Assembly (NCBI GenBank): GCA_947595415.1
Contig: CANQER010000038.1
Span: forward strand, 1-9,102
Direction of reading: 5' to 3'
Source of the DNA: an uncultured Bacilli bacterium
Lineage (GTDB): Bacteria > Bacillota_I > Bacilli_A > RF39 > UBA660
DNA length: 9,102 nucleotides
Position 1 is the stretch's first letter. Every line of letters begins with the position of its first letter. The position numbers and the translations under genes were made by a program. Shown piece after piece: positions 1 to 5,637 of this stretch. A model generated the notes under the pieces. That model was given only the letters and a program-made list of their open reading frames with translations. It had not been told where the DNA came from and ran no database searches.

Positions 1-396
1 TACTTCAACCCAACTACTAAGCGCATTTACGACACTAGCACCAACTCCATGAAGACCTCCAGATACTTTATATCCTCCTCCTCCAAATTTTCCTCCTGCA
101 TGAAGAACAGTATATACTGTTTCTACTGTTGAAATACCTGTTTTAGGATGAAGTCCTGTAGGTATCCCACGTCCATCATCTTTTACAGTTATTGAATTAT
201 CTTTATTTATTATAACTTCAATATCATCACAGTAACCAGCTAGCGATTCATCAATTGCATTATCAACTATTTCCCAAACTAAATGGTGTAGTCCTTTACT
301 ACTAGTTGTTCCTATATACATTCCTGGTCGTTTTCTTACTGCTTCTAATCCTTCTAATACTTGAATATCTGATTCATTATAATGTTCTTGTTTCAT
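1..396 (-). CDS. gyrB: DNA gyrase subunit B, N-terminal part (cut by window edge)
   Basis: This is the ATPase subunit of DNA gyrase, which with GyrA introduces negative supercoils ahead of replication forks. Only the first 132 codons are present; the frame runs off the left edge. The visible part is the start of the GHKL (Bergerat-fold) ATPase domain. It has the N-terminal [13 protein letters not shown] block (about residues 17-29), the Mg-binding EIVDNAIDE helix (42-50), the nucleotide-binding DDGRGIP motif (73-79), and the glycine-rich lid with [12 protein letters not shown] and GLHGVG (99-119). ParE has a similar N-terminus, but the position next to recF argues for GyrB. The ATG overlaps the recF stop codon as ATGA, so translation is probably coupled to recF. 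No anomaly is seen in the visible part. Confidence 0.96.
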   Translation of the reverse strand, partial: MKQEHYNESDIQVLEGLEAVRKRPGMYIGTTSSKGLHHLVWEIVDNAIDESLAGYCDDIEVIINKDNSITVKDDGRGIPTGLHPKTGISTVETVYTVLHAGGKFGGGGYKVSGGLHGVGASVVNALSSWVEV

Positions 397-1511
397 CTTG
401 ACACCTCTTTCTTGATTTTTCCATTTTTAACTTTGAATATTTCTGCTTTTTCCAATATTTTAGGATCAATATTAGTTATTTCAGTAGTTGTGATTATGGT
501 TTGAATATTGTTTTTTATGTATTTTAGTAATCTGTTTTTTCTTACGTTATCAAGTTCACTAAACACATCATCTAAAAGTAAAATAGGAATTGTTTTTTTA
601 TAATTTTTAAAAATTGTTATTTCAGATAATTTTAAAGCTAAGATAGCTAAACGTTGTTGTCCTTGAGATCCATAATTTTTTAAGTTTATTTTATCTAAGT
701 AAAACTCTATATCATCTCTATGAGGACCAATTAAAGTCTGACAATATTTAACTTCTTTATCAAAAACTTCTTGATATTTTTTTGTAAGAATTTCTCTCAT
801 AACATCCTCTTTGAAAGCTGAAAAAAAACAATTTGTCTTATATTCTAGATGAAAATTTTCAAAACCAAATATTTTTTGATAGATAATATTTATATTTTCA
901 TTTATTTTTATTATAAACTTATTACGCATACGATAAATTAATATGGCTTTATTTATCAAATACTGAGTTAAGATTTCAAAATAATTCATATCAATTTTTT
1001 CTTTTTTGTTTAGTTTTTTTAAACAATCATTGCGTGTTTTTAAGAGTTTATAATAATCATTTAAAATATCTATATAATTACTGTATAGTTGACTAAGTTC
1101 TGTATTTAAAAATTTTCTTCTTTCATTAGGTGATCCTTTGATTAAATTTAAGTCTTCTGGATAAAAAATGATTATATTTATTTTAGATATATAATCACTT
1201 AATTTTTTTATTTGATCATTATCTATTTTTAATACTTTTTTATTCATTGTTATGTCTATCTCATATTTTGTTTTGATTTTATTATCGTTTATAATCCCTT
1301 TTATTTTAGCAAATTCTTTATCTTGTTTGATAAGATTATTGTCGATAAATGATCGATGAGATTTAGTAAGTCCAAGTACATAAATAGCTTCTAATAAATT
1401 GGTTTTTCCTTGACCATTAAATCCATAAAAAATGTTAATTTTTGGTCCAAATATAATTTCTGCTTCATCATAGTTTCTAAAACCTGTAATATTTAGTCTT
1501 TCTATTTTCAT
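393..1511 (-). CDS. recF: DNA replication and repair protein RecF
   Basis: RecF is an SMC-like ATPase that binds gapped DNA and, with RecO and RecR, loads RecA at stalled forks. The 372 residues match the usual length. Visible motifs are Walker A GFNGQGKT (30-37), the family block [18 protein letters not shown] (about 118-135), GPHRDD (262-267), the ABC signature SQGQQR (282-287), Walker B ILLLDD (310-315) and the D-loop SELD (318-321). The Walker A has Phe where GEN is common in relatives. The ATG start is preceded by a GGTGATAT stretch that serves as a weak Shine-Dalgarno site. The TGA stop overlaps the gyrB start by four bases. The gene has a candidate extended -10 promoter in the spacer behind comK and is separated from comK by a terminator, so recF-gyrB is probably its own transcription unit. 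Confidence 0.97.
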   Translation of the reverse strand: MKIERLNITGFRNYDEAEIIFGPKINIFYGFNGQGKTNLLEAIYVLGLTKSHRSFIDNNLIKQDKEFAKIKGIINDNKIKTKYEIDITMNKKVLKIDNDQIKKLSDYISKINIIIFYPEDLNLIKGSPNERRKFLNTELSQLYSNYIDILNDYYKLLKTRNDCLKKLNKKEKIDMNYFEILTQYLINKAILIYRMRNKFIIKINENINIIYQKIFGFENFHLEYKTNCFFSAFKEDVMREILTKKYQEVFDKEVKYCQTLIGPHRDDIEFYLDKINLKNYGSQGQQRLAILALKLSEITIFKNYKKTIPILLLDDVFSELDNVRKNRLLKYIKNNIQTIITTTEITNIDPKILEKAEIFKVKNGKIKKEVSR

Positions 1512-1585
1512 TATATCACCAATTTTTTATTATAATGTCCTTTTTAAGGTTTTTTTAATTCTTAGTACTCCTATACCTACTATTT

Positions 1586-1594
1586 ATTATATCA
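1586..1594 (-). promoter_or_regulatory. Candidate extended -10 promoter for recF-gyrB
   Basis: The minus strand reads TGATATAAT, an exact extended -10 element (TGnTATAAT), about 75 bases upstream of the recF ATG and just downstream of the comK terminator. No convincing -35 hexamer lies 16-18 bases further up, which an extended -10 promoter can tolerate. In such AT-rich DNA the match could be chance, but its placement between a terminator and a gene start supports it. Confidence 0.45.
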
Positions 1595-1615
1595 TAAATT
1601 TATCGCAAATAATAG

Positions 1616-1640
1616 AAAAATAAGCCATTTTAGCTTATTT
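1616..1640 (-). terminator. Rho-independent terminator after comK-like gene
   Basis: An 8-bp perfect stem (AAATAAGC / GCTTATTT, arms 1633-1640 and 1618-1625) with a 7-base loop is followed on the minus strand by a T run. It begins about a dozen bases past the comK-like stop codon. It ends that gene's transcript before recF. The arms are AT-rich, so strength is moderate. Confidence 0.7.
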
Positions 1641-1651
1641 ATCGTATTTTT

Positions 1652-2098
1652 TTAAAGCATTTTTCTTTTTTGAAGGATACTTTGTAATCTGGTTGCGCGT
1701 AAAATCTGATTTTCTAAGGTTCCATATGATAGATTTAATTCAAGTTTATGACCATTATCAAATTCAATTATGGTGTTTTCGTTAGTTTTGTAGTAATTAT
1801 TAATATTTTTTAAAGATATCCAAGAACTTGTATTATAGCGACAAGATTTGGTTGGAAAGAATATTATTTCTTTACTTTCTTCAATTATTATAGGAACTTT
1901 ATAAATTGAACCTATTAATGCTTTTGATCCTAACATACGCCCTTCATATGTACTTCCAAAATAACTACAACTTATTTTTATTATTTTATTACTATTTTCA
2001 TTTATAATAAATGTATTTTCTTTTTCTAATATTTTGGATCTATTTTCATCGATGGGAATTATAGCTAGGGTATCACTATTAACGAAGTATGAAGGCAC
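1652..2098 (-). CDS. comK: ComK-family competence transcription factor, short form
   Basis: This protein matches the ComK family of competence regulators by recalled motifs. ComK in Bacillus subtilis is the master activator of DNA-uptake genes and binds paired AT-boxes. Shared blocks in order are SCSYFGSTYEGR (43-54, compare SCRFFGSSYAGR in B. subtilis), KVPIII (67-72), FFPT (80-83), WIS (93-95), FDNGHKLELNLSY (113-125) and LENQILRATRL (128-138). At 148 residues it is shorter than B. subtilis ComK (192): the C-terminal tail, which there carries the FMLYPK motif recognised by MecA/ClpCP, is absent. The DNA after the stop holds no relic of it, only a terminator. The start is GTG with a strong AGGAGG six bases upstream. 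It lies between terminators behind dnaN and behind itself, so it is probably transcribed alone. Whether it controls competence here is inference. Confidence 0.8.
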   Translation of the reverse strand: MPSYFVNSDTLAIIPIDENRSKILEKENTFIINENSNKIIKISCSYFGSTYEGRMLGSKALIGSIYKVPIIIEESKEIIFFPTKSCRYNTSSWISLKNINNYYKTNENTIIEFDNGHKLELNLSYGTLENQILRATRLQSILQKRKML

Positions 2099-2133
2099 TT
2101 TTCCCCTCCTTTCGCCATCTCTTATACTATTTA

Positions 2134-2163
2134 TTTTTGTCGATATTTGTTTTTTTTTGTCGA
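2134..2163 (-). repeat. Two direct repeats (TTTTTGTCGA) 20 bp apart upstream of the comK-like gene
   Basis: On the plus strand the 10-mer TTTTTGTCGA occurs at 2134-2143 and again at 2154-2163, exactly 20 bp apart, about two helical turns. A partial third copy, TTTTTGAC, follows at 2165-2172. They sit 36-65 bases upstream of the GTG start, in the only spacer that could hold this gene's promoter. The arrangement resembles an operator for a protein binding one DNA face twice. It does not match the AAAA-N5-TTTT ComK box. The unit is T-rich, so partial chance matching is possible, but GTCGA is uncommon in this sequence. Confidence 0.4.
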
Positions 2164-2186
2164 ATTTTTGACTTTTTTTAGTTTTA

Positions 2187-2210
2187 AATAAAAAAAGCTT
2201 TAAAAGCTTT
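2187..2210 (-). terminator. Rho-independent terminator at the end of dnaN
   Basis: A 7-bp stem AAAGCTT / AAGCTTT with a 3-base loop overlaps the end of the dnaN stop codon and is followed on the minus strand by a run of seven T. It should end the dnaA-dnaN transcript ahead of the comK-like gene. The stem has only two G-C pairs, so some read-through is likely. Confidence 0.65.
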
Positions 2211-3330
2211 AATAAGTTCTAATTGGTAAAATAAGTTGAATTAAATCATCACTTTCACTATTTTTTACAATAATAGGTTTTACTTCGCCATTAAACATCA
2301 ATTCTATTTCACTGCAATCTAATGATTTTAATGCATCCATCATATACTTTGAACTAAAGGCGATTTTAATATTTTCTTTATTATTTTTATTTATATCAAT
2401 TTTTTCTTCCACATTTCCTATTTCTGGGATATTAGAAGATATAATTGCGATATCATCTTTTGTTTCATATTTTATTGTATTTTTATCTGCTTCATTTGTA
2501 AGAAGTGATGCTCTATCAATTGAAGCATAAAAATCATCTAATTTTACCTTAACTATCAATGAAAAACTTGTAGGAATTAACTTTGAAGTATCTGGATATG
2601 TTCCATTGATTAATCTTGACATCATAACTATATCATCAAATTTAAAAATTATTTTATTAGTAAATATATGAAGTTCAATCATACTATCTTCATTATTTAT
2701 AATTTTTATAAATTCCATTAAATTTTTACTTGGAATAACTATATTAGCATTTTCACTTACAGGACTATTTAATTTTATAGTCTTTTTCGCAAGACGATAA
2801 GAATCGGTAGCTGTACATTCTAAAATATCTTCTTTGATATTAAAATTTATTCCTGTTAATACTGGACGTGATTCTTGACTTGAAGTTGCGAATATTGTTT
2901 GATTTATAATATTTTTAAACACTCTTTGCTCCATTACAATAGGATTTTTATTATATTCTAAATCTAAATCTGGAAATTCACTTACTTTATTACAATTTAA
3001 ATTAAATGATGAATGATCTGTAAAGATATATATTTTTGATTCAGCAACTTGTTCAATATTAATAATTTCATTAGGTAACTTTCTTATTATATCGTATAAA
3101 TAACGTCCTGATATAACAATAGATCCTAAAACTTCCATTTCTTCAATATTACTTTTATCTATAAATGTTTTTATAGCTATTTCATTATCTGTACTCATTA
3201 GATATAAACCTTCATCAGTTAAATCTAATTTTATACAATTCAAAATAGGAATTAAATTTTTACTTGATATTCCCTTTATAACATAGTTTAAATGTTCCAT
3301 TAAAATTTCTTGTTTGATTTTTATTTTCAT
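2209..3330 (-). CDS. dnaN: DNA polymerase III beta subunit (sliding clamp)
   Basis: The beta clamp is a ring-shaped dimer that encircles DNA and tethers the replicative polymerase and other clamp-binding proteins. The 373 residues agree with the family length and cover its three repeated domains. Recognisable blocks include NLIPILNCIKLD near residue 25, the FATSSQESRPVLTGINF segment at the second-domain start, the TATDSYRLAKK block, the SRLINGTYPD segment and the C-terminal LPIRTY, which forms part of the protein-binding pocket in known clamps. The ATG is preceded by AGAGGT at good spacing. The gene lies downstream of dnaA with 134 bases between, longer than a simple operon gap and carrying DnaA-box-like sites, so it may have its own DnaA-responsive promoter as well as read-through from dnaA. 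No defects are seen. Confidence 0.97.
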   Translation of the reverse strand: MKIKIKQEILMEHLNYVIKGISSKNLIPILNCIKLDLTDEGLYLMSTDNEIAIKTFIDKSNIEEMEVLGSIVISGRYLYDIIRKLPNEIINIEQVAESKIYIFTDHSSFNLNCNKVSEFPDLDLEYNKNPIVMEQRVFKNIINQTIFATSSQESRPVLTGINFNIKEDILECTATDSYRLAKKTIKLNSPVSENANIVIPSKNLMEFIKIINNEDSMIELHIFTNKIIFKFDDIVMMSRLINGTYPDTSKLIPTSFSLIVKVKLDDFYASIDRASLLTNEADKNTIKYETKDDIAIISSNIPEIGNVEEKIDINKNNKENIKIAFSSKYMMDALKSLDCSEIELMFNGEVKPIIVKNSESDDLIQLILPIRTY

Positions 3331-3464
3331 ATAATACCTCTTTTCTATAAATATTATTATTATAAATGTTGAAAATGGGGAAAAGTTTTTAAATTGTTAA
3401 AAAACATAAGTATTTCCCAGTTTTTACTAGTGGAAAATTTGTTGATATAAAATTATTTTCCACA
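3331..3464. promoter_or_regulatory. dnaA-dnaN spacer with DnaA boxes (incC-like second half of the origin)
   Basis: One perfect DnaA box, TTTTCCACA, lies at 3456-3464, directly beside the dnaA stop codon. One-mismatch boxes in the opposite orientation lie at 3429-3437 (AGTGGAAAA), 3376-3384 (TGGGGAAAA) and 3367-3375 (TGTTGAAAA), the last two in direct contact. In Bacillus the origin is bipartite, with boxes both upstream of dnaA and between dnaA and dnaN; this spacer fits the second part. A TATAAT on the minus strand (3359-3364), immediately downstream of the tandem boxes, could be a dnaN -10 element under DnaA control, but no good -35 is visible. Box identity rests on sequence match only. 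Confidence 0.65.
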
Positions 3465-3824
3465 TTATTTTATTTGACTAACTATTTGATCGATTAAATT
3501 CTTAAGTTCATTATTATTTTTAAGTTCATTAGTTATTTTTTCAACTGAATGCATAACAGTTGTATGATCTTTACCTCCAAATTCTAATCCTATTTTAGCT
3601 AGGGGTTCGTTTAGAATAACTCTACAGATATACATAGCTACTTGCCTTGGGACAGCAATCGAACTAACTCTTTTTTTACTTTTTAAATCATCAATAGAAA
3701 TATTGTAGTTGTTAGCTATTAATTGTTGGACTTGTTCAACTTTGTTTTTGGAAATAATACTTTTGGTAAAGAAATCTTTTAATGCATCCACAGCTAAATC
3801 TAAAGTAATATCAGATCCATTCAT
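3465..3824 (-). CDS. dnaA: DnaA C-terminal piece: end of AAA+ lid and domain IV DNA-binding domain
   Basis: This 119-codon frame encodes the last part of the chromosomal replication initiator. It enters in the lid helices of domain III (ITLDLAVDALKDFF) and then contains the complete domain IV that recognises DnaA boxes: the basic loop SKKRVSSIAVPRQVAMYI (about 49-66) and the helix-turn-helix signature GGKDHTTVMHSVEKI (83-97, usual form GGRDHTTVxHA). Reading the same frame further upstream restores RVYAYATI, the expected continuation of domain III, so this is a fragment of one ancestral dnaA rather than a separate gene. Its ATG overlaps the stop of the upstream piece as ATGA, and no Shine-Dalgarno is visible 5-12 bases before it. 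If made separately it would need translational reinitiation. All DNA-contact motifs look intact. Confidence 0.9.
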   Translation of the reverse strand: MNGSDITLDLAVDALKDFFTKSIISKNKVEQVQQLIANNYNISIDDLKSKKRVSSIAVPRQVAMYICRVILNEPLAKIGLEFGGKDHTTVMHSVEKITNELKNNNELKNLIDQIVSQIK

Positions 3825-4801
3825 AATTGTTGCGTAGGCATAAACTCTTCTAGTTTTCTTATGTCTGTTGTACAGTTACTAGCGATATATTCTTTTACTT
3901 CTTGTGGAAAATTATTTTCTAATATTTCACTATCGATTTTTTTATCAATAATATCTAGTCTTAATTTGAAATCAGGAGGAAGAATATTAACACTTATCCC
4001 CCAATTGAAACGAGTACGAAGTCTCTCTTCTAACTTTTTAAGATCATCAGGTGACCTATCAGATGAAATAATTATCTGTTTATTATTAGTATGAAGTTCA
4101 TTAAAAGTATTAAAAAATTCTTGTTGGGTTTTATGAGCTATTTCTAGATATTGAATATCATCAATCATTAAAACGTCAATATCACGATATTTTCTTTTGA
4201 AATGATCAACTAAATCAAAATTATTGTCATCTTTATTTTTACGATAAAGTTCTAAAAAATCATTGACAAACTGTTCACTTGTGACATATAAAACTCTTTT
4301 TTTACTATTTTGGACAATGTAATTTCCAATCGCATGCATCAAGTGTGTTTTACCTAATCCACTACTACCATATATAAATAAAGGATTATACATGTTTCCT
4401 GGTTGCTCAGCTACAGCTAAAGCAGTGAATTTTGCGAATTTATTACTTTCGCCCATTATAAAGTTATCAAATGTATATGCCTCGTTTAAATTAGTATTGA
4501 TGGTGGATGATGGAACTCCTAGTTCATCTGTGTCGATTGTTATGTTGTTTTCTATTTCTTCTTCTGTTAAGTATTCGAAATTAAATATTGATCCAGTAAT
4601 TTCTGTAAATACTTCTTCAATTAAATCATTGTAGTTTTCTTTTAAATGTTTTTTATGTATATAAGATGGGACTAAAATAGTAGCTTTTTTATCATCAAGA
4701 TTTATAAGTTTAGTATCTTCAAACCAACTTCTATATAATAGAGGTGCTAATTTATCTTTTATTTTGAATAAAAAAGTATCCCAAATAGTATTTATGTCCA
4801 T
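3821..4801 (-). CDS. dnaA: DnaA N-terminal piece: domains I-III, frame broken at the sensor-2 motif
   Basis: DnaA is the AAA+ ATPase that binds oriC and melts it. This piece (326 codons) has domain I (1 to about 80, with W7 and W26), a short linker, and most of the AAA+ domain: Walker A GSSGLGKT (145-152), Walker B VLMIDD (210-215), sensor 1 SSDR (246-249), the box VII arginine-finger motif RLRTRFNWG (260-268) and the sensor-2 arginine in DIRKLE (313-318). After LE the family continues GALxR; here the frame instead runs into an unrelated tail EFMPTQQL and stops. The -1 frame continues RVYAY, so about 13 bases (four residues plus one base) are missing. A -1 shift would give a 445-residue protein. 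I chose the ATG at 4801 because GGGTG lies upstream at good spacing and the product matches typical DnaA starts; a GTG four codons earlier lies within that site. Confidence 0.92.
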   Translation of the reverse strand: MDINTIWDTFLFKIKDKLAPLLYRSWFEDTKLINLDDKKATILVPSYIHKKHLKENYNDLIEEVFTEITGSIFNFEYLTEEEIENNITIDTDELGVPSSTINTNLNEAYTFDNFIMGESNKFAKFTALAVAEQPGNMYNPLFIYGSSGLGKTHLMHAIGNYIVQNSKKRVLYVTSEQFVNDFLELYRKNKDDNNFDLVDHFKRKYRDIDVLMIDDIQYLEIAHKTQQEFFNTFNELHTNNKQIIISSDRSPDDLKKLEERLRTRFNWGISVNILPPDFKLRLDIIDKKIDSEILENNFPQEVKEYIASNCTTDIRKLEEFMPTQQL

Positions 4802-5073
4802 AAAATCACCCACTATAACTATTTTACATTATTTTACGTAAAAAAACTACAAAATGTGGAAAAAAAATAAAAAATAAGTTTTCCACTATTCAAATTGATA
4901 AATAATAAACTAAAAAGTACTAGTTTTCCACAATAAAGTGGAAAATTAATAACACAAACATAATATCGTTTAACTTTTTTCCACAAAATATGTTGAAAAC
5001 TAATAATTTTAAATCAAAAGAATAAAATTAAAATGTGGAAAATTATATTTACATAAAAAAAACGTAAAAAGGT
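4802..5073. other. Chromosomal replication origin (oriC), dnaA-rpmH spacer
   Basis: This gene-free stretch lies between divergent dnaA and rpmH, the standard Firmicute origin position. Perfect TTTTCCACA DnaA boxes lie at 4924-4932 and 4977-4985 (plus) and at 4855-4863 and 5034-5042 (minus). One-mismatch boxes lie at 4879-4887 (plus), 4937-4945 and 4991-4999 (minus). Two head-to-head pairs (4924/4937 and 4977/4991) repeat at a 53-54 bp period. The segment 5001-5033 has only one C and one G and is a candidate DNA unwinding element. No clear DnaA-trio array is visible. The box nearest dnaA could also mediate autorepression. I could not find a convincing dnaA promoter here. Confidence 0.85.
4924..4945. 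repeat. Inverted repeat formed by two head-to-head DnaA boxes
   Basis: TTTTCCAC and GTGGAAAA form a perfect 8-bp inverted repeat around the 6-base centre AATAAA. A second, imperfect version, TTTTCCACA-AAATA-TGTTGAAAA, lies 53 bases on (4977-4999). There is no T run beside either, and they lie in the origin, so a paired DnaA binding site is more likely than a terminator. Confidence 0.6.
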
Positions 5074-5102
5074 TTGACAAAATACCTAAAAATATATATA
5101 AT
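5074..5102 (+). promoter_or_regulatory. Consensus sigma-A promoter for rpmH
   Basis: A perfect TTGACA (5074-5079) and a perfect TATAAT (5097-5102) are separated by the optimal 17 bases. Transcription should start near 5109, leaving a leader of under 30 bases that contains AGGAGGTG eight bases before the rpmH ATG. This is the strongest promoter in the window and suits the high demand for a ribosomal protein; it abuts the origin boxes. Confidence 0.92.
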
Positions 5103-5135
5103 TGTATAAGCGAGAAATCAGGAGGTGTTACGTAA

Positions 5136-5258
5136 ATGAAGAGAACTTATCAACCAAATAATCGTAAAAGAAGTAAAAAACATGGTTTTTTTGCGCGTAT
5201 TGAATCTAATGTTATCAATCGTAGGAGAAAAAAGGGACGTAAAGTTTTATCACATTAA
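5136..5258 (+). CDS. rpmH: Ribosomal protein bL34, unusually short (40 residues)
   Basis: bL34 is a small, very basic protein of the large ribosomal subunit. The start [18 protein letters not shown] and the end [12 protein letters not shown] are unmistakable. Between the conserved AR after HGF and the RRR block the family normally has about eleven residues, including a conserved GR; here there are seven (IESNVIN), so about four residues around the glycine, twelve bases, are missing without a frameshift. HGFFAR also replaces the usual HGFRAR. Total length is 40 against the usual 44 or more. The start is fixed by a near-perfect Shine-Dalgarno AGGAGGTG. It is first in the plus-strand rpmH-rnpA-yidC-jag run and has a hairpin terminator just after its stop codon. 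The product is probably functional, but the deletion is odd for so conserved a protein. Confidence 0.95.
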   Translation: MKRTYQPNNRKRSKKHGFFARIESNVINRRRKKGRKVLSH

Positions 5259-5259
5259 T

Positions 5260-5284
5260 ACCACTTAATAAGTGGTTTTTCTTT
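5260..5284 (+). terminator. Hairpin terminator between rpmH and rnpA
   Basis: A 7-bp stem ACCACTT / AAGTGGT with a 3-base loop is followed by TTTTTCTTT, one base past the rpmH stop codon. It probably lets part of the transcription continue into rnpA, which has no visible promoter of its own, so that ribosomal protein is made in excess over RNase P protein. The attenuation role is inferred. Confidence 0.75.
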
Positions 5285-5300
5285 CATTGTGAGGTGAATG

Positions 5301-5636
5301 ATGAAAAAAATAAATATATTAAAAAAAAATTATGAATTTAATCGAATTATCAATGAAAATAAACCTTTTAAATATAAAAATTATATTGTTTATTTAGAGA
5401 AAAAAAATCAAGATTTTTATACATTTGGTATTTCTGTGGGAAAAAAAATAGGTAAAGCTGTAGTAAGAAATAAGGTAAAAAGAAGAATAAAAGATATTAT
5501 TGACGATTTTGACTACCAAAATGGTTTTAATTGTATTATAATAGTAAGAAAGAATATTATATTTGACTCATATGATGATATGAAAAAGGATTTAAATTAT
5601 ATTTTTAGAACGTTGTTTTTATTAAAGGAGAATTAA
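5301..5636 (+). CDS. rnpA: Ribonuclease P protein component
   Basis: RnpA is the protein subunit of RNase P. It helps the catalytic RNA bind precursor tRNA and trim the 5' leader in the cytoplasm. The diagnostic RNR motif is present as RNKVKRRIKD (about 56-65), preceded by FGISVGKKIGKAVV, which is the conserved core strand. About 111 residues is the normal size. Two ATG codons are adjacent (5298 and 5301). I chose the second because it lies six bases from GAGG, while the first is only three bases away; the choice changes one residue. It follows the rpmH terminator and precedes yidC by one base, so rnpA and yidC are probably cotranscribed and coupled. Confidence 0.95.
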   Translation: MKKINILKKNYEFNRIINENKPFKYKNYIVYLEKKNQDFYTFGISVGKKIGKAVVRNKVKRRIKDIIDDFDYQNGFNCIIIVRKNIIFDSYDDMKKDLNYIFRTLFLLKEN

Positions 5637-5637
5637 A

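Noticed and set aside
1537..1560. Weak hairpin CCTT/AAGG followed by T run on the plus strand
   Set aside because: The stem is only four pairs and no plus-strand gene lies upstream.
3799..3824. Reading the TGA that ends the first dnaA piece as tryptophan (mycoplasma code)
   Set aside because: Read-through in that frame meets a TAG within a few codons and does not restore DnaA sequence. TGA is also a genuine stop in yidC and recF.
3840..3860. Programmed -1 ribosomal frameshift in dnaA
   Set aside because: No canonical slippery heptamer or strong downstream structure is visible, and a shift would still leave the protein four conserved residues short, so a deletion explains more.
3861..4634. 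Open frames on the plus strand inside dnaA (3861-4094 and 4392-4634)
   Set aside because: They lie antisense to conserved DnaA coding sequence, have no recognisable product and no good ribosome-binding sites.
4924..4945. Inverted repeat as a transcription terminator
   Set aside because: There is no T run on either side and the arms are DnaA boxes inside the origin.
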